A DNA stretch of 64,000 nt from DASPKM01 sp963817075 (GTDB lineage: Bacteria > Bacteroidota > Bacteroidia > Chitinophagales > Chitinophagaceae). Position 1 is the first letter of the stretch. Every line of letters begins with the position of its first letter. The DNA lies in NCBI GenBank assembly GCA_963817075.1, contig CAWFMT010000005.1, forward strand, positions 930,001 to 994,000. Direction: 5' to 3'. The position numbers were made by a program, and so were the translations under genes. The notes under the pieces are model-generated. The model searched no databases. It was not told where the DNA came from and saw only the letters and a list, made by a program, of their open reading frames with translations. Below, in pieces: positions 9,422-17,254 of the stretch.

Positions 9422-9595
9422 TTATTTCAATCGCAATCTCCTTTGAACTACTCAACTAATTAACAATTCAACAAATCAACTTTCCTCCCAATCCCTAATT
9501 ACAAATTCCCAATTCCTCTAATCGCCAATTCAACTAATCAACCATTCAACTAATCAACCAATGAACAATTCCTCCATATCCTAATTTCAAATTCC

Positions 9596-9982
9596 TTATT
9601 CTTCACGGTTCGGGTCCCAAAAATGTTTTTCAAATTCAAGGATTACATCATTTTTAACCTTGATGCCTTCGCGTTCCAGGAGTTCCTGCATTTTAGTGGG
9701 GGATTTAAAATGCATTTTCCCGCTTAGCATCCCATTTCTGTTGACAACCCTGTGTGCGGGAACCTTTGGACTGACCCTCCCAGCACCATTCATAGCCCAA
9801 CCTACCATGCGGGCTGAAGATTTTGTACCAAGAGCTTCAGCTATTGCACCGTAAGATGTAACGCGACCTCTGGGTATTTGTCGCACAACTTCGAATACCA
9901 ATTCGAAAAAATTTTCATCCTTTCTTCCTGATGGCTTCAGGATCTTTAGAGGTGAAGATGGTTTTTTAGGTTTCGGCATCAT
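9596..9982 (-). CDS. Alkyltransferase-like (ATL) DNA-repair protein, MGMT family without the catalytic Cys
   Basis: A small protein (128 residues) made of the MGMT DNA-binding domain: IPRGRVTSYGAIAEALG is the helix-turn-helix region and MVGWAMNG the arginine-finger region. The acceptor motif PCHRV reads PAHRV, so the methyl-accepting cysteine is absent. ATL proteins bind O6-alkylguanine and flag it for nucleotide excision repair instead of repairing it directly. I start it at ATG 9982, which overlaps the stop of the DUF5522 gene by 17 bp. The longer frame upstream lies inside that gene. It is the third gene of the trmB operon. Confidence 0.85.
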   Translation of the reverse strand: MMPKPKKPSSPLKILKPSGRKDENFFELVFEVVRQIPRGRVTSYGAIAEALGTKSSARMVGWAMNGAGRVSPKVPAHRVVNRNGMLSGKMHFKSPTKMQELLEREGIKVKNDVILEFEKHFWDPNREE

Positions 9983-10178
9983 TATTAGTTTGGTTGGATT
10001 TCCGTTTTTCCAATAACCTGGTTCTTGTGGGCTCCGGAACATTTTTGTAATCGTAGGGACAATGAGTGCATCCATTTCCGCAGCAATAGCCTCTTGCTAA
10101 ATGATATTCTTCTGTGAGTACGATGAACCCATCATTGTTATAATAATAATCCTCGTCCTCTTTAAATGATTTCTTCAT
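9966..10178 (-). CDS. DUF5522-type small Cys-rich protein
   Basis: A 70-residue protein with the cluster GYCCGNGCTHCPYDY (residues 30-44), in which four Cys and one His could bind zinc or an iron-sulfur cluster. This matches the short uncharacterised DUF5522 family. The N-terminus is acidic and Tyr-rich. Its start overlaps the 3' end of trmB by 17 bp and its end overlaps the ATL gene, so the three are probably translated together. The link to tRNA modification or repair is only by neighbourhood. Confidence 0.8.
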   Translation of the reverse strand: MKKSFKEDEDYYYNNDGFIVLTEEYHLARGYCCGNGCTHCPYDYKNVPEPTRTRLLEKRKSNQTNNDAET

Positions 10179-10875
10179 TATTTGCCTTTATCATTTGCTT
10201 CAACTGAATATCAAGGTCCGGCTCTGGGATCGTTTCCGGAAGTGAGAAGCAAAGATAAAATACCCGCTGGCTATTGGCGATGTCAAGTCCCTCATAATGT
10301 GTTTTTATTTTCAATTCCTCACTGAGAGTGGTGTTTCGGTAAACATCATTAAAGTCCTCATGAAGCGATATTCCATAGAGCTCAATCACCGTTTTGGTAA
10401 ATTCATACAAATCGGGGCTATCAGTTTTAAGGTGAATTCTTCCTCCCTTTGCTAATACCTGATCATAAATTCTAAGAAATTTTGGATGGGTTAATCTTTT
10501 TTTCACGTGGGACCACCGCAATTGAGGGTCAGGAAAGGTGATCCATATCTCATTTACTTCCCCTGGTTCGAAATAATTAGATAGTTTATCGATCTCCGTT
10601 CGCAGGAAACACACATTAGATAAATTATTTTGGATTGCCTTTTTCGCGCCAGCCCATAATCTGTTTCCTTTTATATCAACACCTATAAAATTTTTTTGCG
10701 GGTGCATGATTGCAAGATTCACTGCATATTCTCCTTTTCCACAGGCAAGTTCAAGAGTGATTGGATTCGTATTCAAAAAAAAATTCTTCCAATTCCCTGG
10801 CATATCTGTGGGATATTGAAGAACATTTCTGAATTCAAGAATTTCTGCAAATCGCTTTAGCTTCTTTTGTCCCAT
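10162..10875 (-). CDS. trmB: tRNA (guanine-N7-)-methyltransferase
   Basis: TrmB makes m7G46 in the tRNA variable loop using SAM. The SAM-binding motif is LELACGKGEYAVNLA (about residues 40-54), followed by GVDIKGNRLW. The catalytic and substrate region ITFPDPQLRWSHVKKRL is typical of TrmB. I choose ATG 10875, because a perfect -7 box (TATTTTTG, minus strand) ends at 10881 and the GTG at 10881 would lie inside it. The mRNA would then be nearly leaderless. It is the first gene of a three-gene overlapping operon. Confidence 0.93.
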   Translation of the reverse strand: MGQKKLKRFAEILEFRNVLQYPTDMPGNWKNFFLNTNPITLELACGKGEYAVNLAIMHPQKNFIGVDIKGNRLWAGAKKAIQNNLSNVCFLRTEIDKLSNYFEPGEVNEIWITFPDPQLRWSHVKKRLTHPKFLRIYDQVLAKGGRIHLKTDSPDLYEFTKTVIELYGISLHEDFNDVYRNTTLSEELKIKTHYEGLDIANSQRVFYLCFSLPETIPEPDLDIQLKQMIKANNEEII

Positions 10876-10880
10876 CCTCA

Positions 10881-10888
10881 CAAAAATA
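10881..10888 (-). promoter_or_regulatory. -7 box of trmB
   Basis: On the minus strand it reads TATTTTTG, an exact TAnnTTTG match. It ends 5 nt before the trmB ATG, so the start site and start codon nearly coincide. Confidence 0.6.
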
Positions 10889-10979
10889 AGAGTGAATCCT
10901 GACTAGTTGGAGCGTTGCATATATCGTTGGGATTTCATTAGAGTAATCTCCAGACAAGGAAACCCCTTTTTAAAATATA

Positions 10980-11033
10980 AACACATAGAAACATAGTCAC
11001 ATAGTAGCCTAATACCTCTATGTGATCATGTGT
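10980..11033. repeat. CACATAG word repeats with an inverted repeat
   Basis: Words of the type CACATAG recur and pair with CTATGTG and ATCATGTG across a short spacer in the divergent gap between trmB and the next gene. It looks like one of the window's short-word repeat islands rather than a regulator site. Confidence 0.4.
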
Positions 11034-11156
11034 TCATTTCTTCCTGAAAAACTCCAGATTAGTTATTTCGAAGACAAGGGGCATCCAGGTATTTCAGGAA
11101 AGGAATATAATGGTTCGTCTGGGCATATTTTTTTCTGCATTTAATGAAAAGGATAT

Positions 11157-12698
11157 ATGCAACGAGATGGCGCTTGTACCAGTTTGTGGCAGCATGACAT
11201 GCCTGCTTATCAATCACCTGTGATGACTCCTCCAAATGAAGTTGTAGATGTATTGATCGTTGGGGGTGGGATATCAGGCATTACAACCGCTCTTCTGTTG
11301 CAAAAAGCGGGAAAGAAATGCGTTGTTGCTGAAGCAAAGACTCTTTGTTTTGGAACCACCGGAGGAACCACTGCCCACCTCAATACGGTTATGGACCATC
11401 CATACAATGAGATACAAAGCAAGTTTGGGGAAAAGAATGCGCAGCTCCTGGCAAAAGCCGCAAAGGAAGCAATCGACCTGATCAGAAAAAATATCAAAGA
11501 ATATAAGATCGAATGTGAGTTTGAAGAGCAGGATGGCTATATGTATTCGCAAAATCAAAAACAGAGCAAGGAGCTTGATGATATTTTGAAGTCATCCAAT
11601 GAGGTTGGGATAGAAATGAAACTGAGTCGTGAGATTCCTGTTCCAATTCCATTTGAGAAAGCAGTAGTTTTTGGAGGACAGGCCAAATTTCATCCGGCCA
11701 AATATGTATATGCTCTGGCAAAAGCATTTGAAGAAGCAGGAGGAATTTTGTTGCAAGGATGCCGGGTTACTAAAGTGGAAGAGAAAGAAAATCTTGAAGC
11801 CACAACCAAGTATGGATTGATACGTGCAAAGGAATTAATATGGGCGACTCATATTCCTCCTGGAATCAACCTGCTTCATTTCAGATGTGCTCCATATCGC
11901 TCCTATGCAATGGCGATCAAATTAAAAGATGAAAATTATCCTGATGGACTTGCATATGATATGTACGATCCTTACCATTATTACAGAACACAAACGGTGG
12001 ATGGAGAAAAATATCTTATCGCAGGAGGAGAGGATCATAAAACTGCACATGAAGAAAATACGAATGCCTGCTTCGATAAATTAGAAACCTACCTTAAGAA
12101 ATTCTTTTCAATTGAAAGCATTCCTTTCAGATGGTCATCGCAATATTTTGAACCAGCAGATGGATTGGCATATATCGGCCATTTACCAGGTCATCCTGAA
12201 AAGATCTATGTGGCCACTGGATATGGAGGTAACGGTATGACATATGGAACTCTTTCAGCCATAATATTGACTGATATGCTGACTAAGGGCAAAAGTGAAT
12301 ACCAGGAACTTTTTGATCCTAACAGGTTGAAACCAGTTGCTGGCTTTGCGGCCTTTGTGAAAGAAAATGCAGATGTGGTAAGTCAGTTCATAAAAGGTGT
12401 TTTTTCGGCGGAGAAAATAAAAGGCCTAAGTGATCTTGCTCGCGATGAAGCAAAAATCGTTAAGTATGAAGACCAGAGGATCGCATTATATAAGGATGAT
12501 CAGGGAAGAATTCATGCAGTAAATCCAACCTGTCCGCATGCAAAATGCAGTGTTGGATGGAACACGGCAGAAAAGAGCTGGGATTGTCCATGTCACGGTT
12601 CCAGATTCTCATCAGATGGGATCCTTCTAACGGGTCCCGCACTTAATGATCTGCAGGAAATAGAAATAAAAGAACTGGTTCAAAAAGAAAAGAAGTAA
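11157..12698 (+). CDS. FAD-dependent oxidoreductase (DAO fold) with C-terminal Rieske [2Fe-2S] domain
   Basis: The N-terminus has a Rossmann FAD-binding motif (VLIVGGGISGITTALLL, about residues 33-49) and the body follows the D-amino-acid-oxidase fold. VATGYGGNGMTYG (about 351-363) is the second FAD contact. Residues about 425-510 form a Rieske domain with CPH and, after a spacer, CPCHGS, all four ligands present. Rieske-tailed DAO proteins are predicted to move electrons from an amine or similar substrate through flavin to the cluster; the substrate is unknown. It is monocistronic, ending at the hairpin at 12725. Confidence 0.88.
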   Translation: MQRDGACTSLWQHDMPAYQSPVMTPPNEVVDVLIVGGGISGITTALLLQKAGKKCVVAEAKTLCFGTTGGTTAHLNTVMDHPYNEIQSKFGEKNAQLLAKAAKEAIDLIRKNIKEYKIECEFEEQDGYMYSQNQKQSKELDDILKSSNEVGIEMKLSREIPVPIPFEKAVVFGGQAKFHPAKYVYALAKAFEEAGGILLQGCRVTKVEEKENLEATTKYGLIRAKELIWATHIPPGINLLHFRCAPYRSYAMAIKLKDENYPDGLAYDMYDPYHYYRTQTVDGEKYLIAGGEDHKTAHEENTNACFDKLETYLKKFFSIESIPFRWSSQYFEPADGLAYIGHLPGHPEKIYVATGYGGNGMTYGTLSAIILTDMLTKGKSEYQELFDPNRLKPVAGFAAFVKENADVVSQFIKGVFSAEKIKGLSDLARDEAKIVKYEDQRIALYKDDQGRIHAVNPTCPHAKCSVGWNTAEKSWDCPCHGSRFSSDGILLTGPALNDLQEIEIKELVQKEKK

Positions 12699-12724
12699 TT
12701 CGATGTAATATATGGATCAACAAT

Positions 12725-12747
12725 AAGCCCTCAATTGAGGGCTTTCC
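12725..12747 (+). terminator. Hairpin terminator after the Rieske oxidoreductase gene
   Basis: AAGCCCTC (12725-12732) pairs with GAGGGCTT (12737-12744) around AATT, then TCCTT. The T tract is weak. The next gene's open frame extends back into this hairpin, an argument for its later start codon. Confidence 0.65.
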
Positions 12748-12776
12748 TTATATTAGTACACTCTGACAGGGTCTTT

Positions 12777-14975
12777 ATGAATAAAAAGTATAAACACAAG
12801 CGAGTCATTTTACTAACAATATTGATCCTCGCCAGCATAAGCATCATACTTTCCTTTTATGTTCTGAATCCATCCTATTCTTCAGGAGATGCAAATCTTG
12901 TAAAACTTAGTCCGACACCTTTTTATACCCAGGCTTTTGATCTGGCTGGAGCTTCGAGCGATGGAGGTGCAAAACCGATGCGTCTCTTTGATGAAAATCA
13001 TCTTTGTGATCCCGAGCATGGAAATATGTTTACACCAAGAACGGGATCGGTTCTTCCATACAGACAAAACAGGATCTATTTCAGGAAATCTGATAGTGGG
13101 GCATATTCTATTGTCTATGATTTAGGAGATAACGCCAATCTTAAAAAAATATGGATCTACCAATCTCAATCTTTTATTGATTCATTTAAGGTGTATGCCG
13201 GCAAATGGGGTGAATGGAAAAGAGTTGTCAATCATTTAAGCAGCAGCAGTTCCAGATGGTATAGTTTTCCTGTTGATGTAACAACTCGTTATTTGAAAGT
13301 GAGTTTTCATGGAACCTGGTACCCAAATTACGGAAGTGCGAATGCGCCTGACATCAGGGAAATGGTTTTATATGGCAACTGGGCATCAGGATCTCCGCCA
13401 AAGGTTCCGCCGCAAAAATTTGCTGGAAATTACTCGCCTTACAAGACCTTGAATGGAATGGCGGGCACTAACATTCATGGCCAGGTTTGGAAAGATCTAT
13501 TGAGCAAGGATACAATTGTAAGATCATATACTTTATTTGAGTGGGATGCAGATAAGAATGATCCTTATCCCAATGAAGTTTTTAACCTTGACCACTTTGG
13601 TAATTATGCAGGTGGCTTACATCATATGACTGAGTGGGCTTTTGCGGATAGTATCGTCAAACCTCAGTACAACAACAATATATTATTTCAGTCGCGAAGA
13701 GGTTCACCAGGATGGATCATTGCCGCGGGCGGATTGAGAGAAGATTTTCCAATGGATGCAAGAAATCTTAATCCCGATGATCCCAGGAGTTACAAGGGAA
13801 GCGGATCATTCTACTGGAATAAAGCAGCGGCCTATGGGTTTACAAAGGTGGATACGAATCTCATGAAATTTAGAGGCGCTCCTAAATTCACAAACCGCCG
13901 TACTTATAAATATTACGAAAACGGAAATGAAGAAAGCGGATCCTGGGGTCTTTGCGATACCTGCTCTGCCTATTATCCAACAGACAAAAGATATTTCACT
14001 CCTGTAAATACTGTAGCGCAAAGTCAGGCAGATTATGATGGCTGGGAAAATCGTCTAGATCCTGTCAACAAAAGAATTGGAATGAAGAATGCCGATCCTG
14101 ATTCTGCAAGATTGGTTATGAGTGGAACTGTGAGCCTGGATACCAATAGAGTGTTGACCGAAGTTTGGTTGTCCCGGCAAATGCGGACTGATAAGAAAAA
14201 TATTTTCAAGGTGTTGAACTTTCATTATTATCCTATCAATCTAAAACACCTGAATGGTGCATCTCCGGTACAGATGGACATTGATACTTTGCGAACTATC
14301 CATCCGGTACAGGACAGTCTTGCAATTAAGATTGAGCTGACCGTTGACTTTTGTCGCAGAATAGCGCCTGAATCTGAGGTCTGGCTTTCAGAAATTGGAT
14401 ATGATGTCAATAAGAAAAGCAAGTATGCAGCGCCTGATTATCCATCCTTCAATCCTGAAGAAGATCAGGCATTATCACTTGAATGGGTTTACGTTGAATT
14501 GGCTTCTACGCATCTTGATAAATTCATGATTTTTGAAGCTGTTCATAGCGGGCAGCGCGACAATCCATATAATTATCTCACGAGCGGAAAGCTTTATATG
14601 GATCAAACCTATCAATACCGGAGACTTCCTTCCAGTTACAGACTTGATGGACTTCATAATATCCTTGGCAAGTACAGATATGAAAAAACAATTTCCTACA
14701 GTTGGGGAGGTTTATATGTAAAGAAATTCAGGCATAGCCAGATCTCTGACAGCGTATGTTATGTATTTGGAAAAGCAAGTCACAATGGGAGTTCACTCAA
14801 GAATCAAATGATCCAGGTTGGATCAATCACCGGACCAGCGAATATCTACACATTGAGTTTCAGTGATGCAATAATTGGCAAGGGATTATCTGTTTCCCCA
14901 GATGCAAAAGGGAATTTAATAGTGATGGCGAATGAGACATTGCAATATGCGTTTGTGAGGGAGCGGAGTAGGTAG
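12777..14975 (+). CDS. Large secreted protein: discoidin-like domain plus glycoside-hydrolase-like barrel
   Basis: A 732-residue protein with a charged n-region and one hydrophobic helix (about residues 11-31), so it is secreted or membrane-anchored. Residues about 85-200 look like an F5/8-type or CBM-like beta-sandwich (SIVYDLGDNANLKKIWIY, then RYLKVSFHGTWY). The rest resembles a clan-A glycoside hydrolase barrel: NFHYYPIN and WLSEIGYD are in the places where the acid/base and nucleophile regions sit, with Glu in SEIGY as the likely nucleophile. I cannot name a family. The start at 12777 is preferred because the upstream in-frame ATG lies in a terminator hairpin. It converges on the next gene. 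Confidence 0.6.
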   Translation: MNKKYKHKRVILLTILILASISIILSFYVLNPSYSSGDANLVKLSPTPFYTQAFDLAGASSDGGAKPMRLFDENHLCDPEHGNMFTPRTGSVLPYRQNRIYFRKSDSGAYSIVYDLGDNANLKKIWIYQSQSFIDSFKVYAGKWGEWKRVVNHLSSSSSRWYSFPVDVTTRYLKVSFHGTWYPNYGSANAPDIREMVLYGNWASGSPPKVPPQKFAGNYSPYKTLNGMAGTNIHGQVWKDLLSKDTIVRSYTLFEWDADKNDPYPNEVFNLDHFGNYAGGLHHMTEWAFADSIVKPQYNNNILFQSRRGSPGWIIAAGGLREDFPMDARNLNPDDPRSYKGSGSFYWNKAAAYGFTKVDTNLMKFRGAPKFTNRRTYKYYENGNEESGSWGLCDTCSAYYPTDKRYFTPVNTVAQSQADYDGWENRLDPVNKRIGMKNADPDSARLVMSGTVSLDTNRVLTEVWLSRQMRTDKKNIFKVLNFHYYPINLKHLNGASPVQMDIDTLRTIHPVQDSLAIKIELTVDFCRRIAPESEVWLSEIGYDVNKKSKYAAPDYPSFNPEEDQALSLEWVYVELASTHLDKFMIFEAVHSGQRDNPYNYLTSGKLYMDQTYQYRRLPSSYRLDGLHNILGKYRYEKTISYSWGGLYVKKFRHSQISDSVCYVFGKASHNGSSLKNQMIQVGSITGPANIYTLSFSDAIIGKGLSVSPDAKGNLIVMANETLQYAFVRERSR

Positions 14976-15029
14976 AGTTGATCAGTGAAAATATTTTAGC
15001 GATTCATTTTTCAAATTAATATAGAACGG

Positions 15030-15512
15030 TCAGGGTTTAGTTATGAATTTTGTGTCATAGTATTTGATCTCACTGCAAGCTATTTTTAGGGTAGGAAGTC
15101 CAAGGGTATATTTATCATCGAAATAATCCATAAGTAGATTCAAGTGTCGTAACGCTTTTCCAAAATGCTTGTCGTAAGTGAAATATGCCTGATTCGATCC
15201 TAGATTATTATCTCTTTCATTTACTAAATACCTAGCTCTTCTTGAAAGTGATTGTAAGGCAACATAAGCAGAATATTCATCCTGAGGGAGTTTAGCCGGT
15301 GAAAGTGTAAATGGATTAAGAATATCCTTTACGTCCTTATGCTTTCTATATTGTAGGTTAAACTTTGCAAGATGAGCATTCACTAAATGAAGTGCTGAAT
15401 AAAAGCAGATAGTTACCTCCCAATCGAAATAATCAGAATGGCTGGCATTTACCTTTTCCAGAAATGTGAGATTACTTATTGTTCGGTTGATGTGATCCTG
15501 ATAGCCGGGCAA
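15030..15512 (-). CDS. HEPN-like all-alpha protein, second gene of a two-gene unit
   Basis: A 160-residue, probably all-helical protein. The region WEVTICFYSALHLVNAHL (about 33-50), followed by YRKHKDVKD and later SRRARYLVNE, resembles HEPN-type proteins, where a helix of the form W-x-FY-A-x-H precedes a basic His-containing segment. HEPN proteins are often RNases or RNA-binding partners in toxin-antitoxin and defence systems. The classical R-x4-6-H motif is not clear here, so activity is uncertain. It follows the 159-residue gene by 14 bp, which suggests the two products work together. Confidence 0.45.
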   Translation of the reverse strand: MPGYQDHINRTISNLTFLEKVNASHSDYFDWEVTICFYSALHLVNAHLAKFNLQYRKHKDVKDILNPFTLSPAKLPQDEYSAYVALQSLSRRARYLVNERDNNLGSNQAYFTYDKHFGKALRHLNLLMDYFDDKYTLGLPTLKIACSEIKYYDTKFITKP

Positions 15513-15526
15513 ACTCTTTTCTTTGT

Positions 15527-16006
15527 TTAAGCTTTGTACTTGAATTCTGAGTAATGATTTGGGATAGGAAGTTTGTCTCCTTTTTCAACTATCAAGGAAG
15601 TCATATCATAACCAAAAGTGTGATATTTTGCATTTACCTCGGCTTCTGCTAGTATTAGTCTTTTTTCTAAATCATCATTATTATCATCGACTTCTGCCCA
15701 AACCAATATTTCAGTGTCATTCAGATCAAATGCAAGCTTGCCTGGCATTACATGATTTGTATGGAGAATCTTAATATAATCAAGCAAAATTTTTGAGACA
15801 AAATGTTTTTGTGCAATATCTCTGCCTTGCAAAGCAATCTGATCTAGGTTACCTCCAAATAGAGTTTCATAGAACTGCTTTTGCTCCTCATTTGCGGTAT
15901 TTGTTTCAAGCATGACCTGGTGAGCACTAAGAGTAGCGATGAGTTCACTAAACCAATGGTCTCTGGCCTGTTGAGAACTTGAGGAAGTGGATGAATATGT
16001 ATTCAT
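15527..16006 (-). CDS. Uncharacterised protein, first gene of the HEPN-like unit
   Basis: A 159-residue soluble protein I do not recognise. The first 17 residues are Ser/Thr-rich. The middle is helical (ELIATLSAHQVMLE onward). The C-terminal half has the strand-like LNDTEILVWAEVDDNND and then a helix and TFGYDMTSLIVEKGDKLPIP. I start it at ATG 16006; the frame continues upstream without a good start. The ILVWAEV strand followed by acidic residues is loosely like partner domains of HEPN proteins, but no nucleotidyltransferase G-S motif is present. It sits downstream of the terminator at 16221-16246, so it needs its own promoter. Confidence 0.5.
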   Translation of the reverse strand: MNTYSSTSSSSQQARDHWFSELIATLSAHQVMLETNTANEEQKQFYETLFGGNLDQIALQGRDIAQKHFVSKILLDYIKILHTNHVMPGKLAFDLNDTEILVWAEVDDNNDDLEKRLILAEAEVNAKYHTFGYDMTSLIVEKGDKLPIPNHYSEFKYKA

Positions 16007-16220
16007 GCGTAGTGAGCTTCTATGTTTGGGACTTTTCTTAAAAGAACCGAAATTCTTATGCCATGATGTTACAGTCAACGTTAACTTTTCGGGAAATATA
16101 ATCGGCACAAGTGGACCAACCCATAAACTATCTATCAATCAGAACTTTAAAATACAAGATTCTGTGAAGATACACAAGAGACTCTTGCCATGTTTGCAAA
16201 GATAATCGGAAGGAATACAT

Positions 16221-16246
16221 AATAAAAAGCCCTCCTGATGGAGGGC
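16221..16246 (-). terminator. Rho-independent terminator downstream of the tmRNA-like RNA
   Basis: On the minus strand GCCCTCC-ATCA-GGAGGGC (16246-16229) is followed by TTTTTATT. It lies about 135 nt beyond the tRNA-like 3' end of the RNA gene and insulates the 15527-16006 gene from it. Confidence 0.75.
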
Positions 16247-16379
16247 TATTCATTGCCTTCAAAACTGAAAACAGAGTCACAGAGAAAAAAAGAATTAGGA
16301 CAACTAAAGGGTCAACTGGTTTTTGATAAGGTGGACCGCAATCAACTGAGTTATCAATCGAAAGCGGCCACCCAAGGGC

Positions 16380-16585
16380 TGTAGGGGGAGGACTCGAACC
16401 TCCACGGGGACGTTAGCCACAGTACATGCTGCGATTTTGCTCCGCACGAATGCAGAACAAAATCAGGTAGTGGTCAACCCTGGTCGGCCTTACACAAGGT
16501 AGAGTCGGCTCTATACTGCGTTTGTACGTTATTCCCCACCCTCGAGACAAGAGGGCATGTCTGCCGGAAATTTCATCACCCCACA
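16380..16585 (-). ncRNA. tmRNA-like structured RNA with tRNA-like ends and no recognisable tag
   Basis: On the minus strand, TGTGGGG (16585-16579) pairs with CCCTACA (16386-16380) as a 7-bp acceptor stem containing one G-U. It abuts a perfect T-arm, GGAGG-TTCGAGT-CCTCC (16403-16387). CAGACATGC (16563-16555) pairs with GCATGT-A-CTG (16429-16420) with one bulged A, matching tmRNA helix 2, and E. coli tmRNA has the same GCATGT word there. Between them are three hairpins, one a 14-bp stem capped by TTCG (16433-16464). A promoter lies just upstream and a terminator downstream. At 206 nt it is short for tmRNA, and no frame encodes ALAA or a similar tag. CCA is not encoded. The RNA gene is well supported; the tmRNA identity is an inference. 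Confidence 0.6.
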
Positions 16586-16606
16586 ATCTTAAAGAACTTA
16601 ATGAGA

Positions 16607-16640
16607 CAAAAGTAAAAGATTGAGGCGTTTAGTTCCAAAA
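16607..16640 (-). promoter_or_regulatory. Promoter of the tmRNA-like RNA
   Basis: Minus strand TTTG (16639-16636), 21 nt, then TACTTTTG (16614-16607). Both boxes match the Bacteroidota consensus, and transcription would start about 15-20 nt before the acceptor stem. Confidence 0.75.
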
Positions 16641-16654
16641 TTTTCAAGAAATAT

Positions 16655-16687
16655 TTTGAAAATATAGATATTATTCAAATATATTTG
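16655..16687 (+). promoter_or_regulatory. Promoter of the lrp-type gene
   Basis: TTTG (16655-16658), 21 nt, then TATATTTG (16680-16687). It is back to back with the RNA promoter, their -33 boxes only 15 nt apart. Confidence 0.75.
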
Positions 16688-16729
16688 TCTATACTTGTTT
16701 TTTATCGAAACCGAACTTGAATTAAGGCT

Positions 16730-17212
16730 ATGAAATTGAATCTTGACAAATTGGACCTACAGATCATCCAGGTGATGTCTCAGGATGCTGGCATTTCTTA
16801 CGCAGATCTTGGTAAAAGATTGTTCGTATCTGGTGGAACCATCCATGTTCGAATCAAAAAGCTACAAGAAGCTGGAATCGTTAAAGGTACAAAACTGAAT
16901 GTTGACCTTAAGCAGCTAGGATACGATGTTATAGCTTTTATCGGAATTTACCTTGAAAAAAGTTCCATGTACGACATTGTAGCCAAGGAGTTGAGGAAGC
17001 TTCCGGAAATAACCAGATTAAATTACACCACAGGCAACTATAGCATGTTTGCAGAAGTAGTATGTAAGGATATCAATCAGTTGCGATTCGTTCTTCACGA
17101 TGAATTACAAAAGATCAAGGGAATTGAACGAACCGAAACCTTCATATCCCTGGAGGAAAGTTTTTCAAGGAACGTTCAAGTTTACAGAGATGCCGAAGCA
17201 ACGAAAAAGTGA
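16730..17212 (+). CDS. Lrp/AsnC-family transcriptional regulator
   Basis: A 160-residue regulator. The N-terminal winged helix-turn-helix (LDKLDLQIIQVMSQDAGISY, then LGKRLFVSGGTIHVRIKKLQ) is followed by the RAM ligand-binding domain (about residues 70-150), which forms dimers and octamers and senses amino acids. The length is standard. It has a full consensus promoter and is divergent from the tmRNA-like RNA. The 36-nt overlap of promoter regions means a bound regulator could affect both, but no operator is evident. Confidence 0.92.
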   Translation: MKLNLDKLDLQIIQVMSQDAGISYADLGKRLFVSGGTIHVRIKKLQEAGIVKGTKLNVDLKQLGYDVIAFIGIYLEKSSMYDIVAKELRKLPEITRLNYTTGNYSMFAEVVCKDINQLRFVLHDELQKIKGIERTETFISLEESFSRNVQVYRDAEATKK

Positions 17213-17254
17213 ATTTTTAGAACTTGTGTAGTAATTTAGGTCTAACAACTTTAT

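Larger units (their letters stand above)
8871..9595. repeat. Repeat-rich intergenic island without genes
   Basis: The stretch is built of short recurring words. Two near-identical 45-nt blocks (9011-9055 and 9442-9486) flank it. Two 70-nt palindromic elements lie inside. A 7-nt-period run lies at 9220-9247 and an 8-nt-period run near 9520-9570. Positions 9140-9247 are the reverse complement of part of the 156-bp tandem unit at 62098. No coding frame is convincing. Confidence 0.8.

Noticed and set aside
12735..12776. Upstream ATG for the large secreted protein
   Set aside because: It sits in the terminator hairpin of the preceding gene; ATG 12777 gives a normal signal region.
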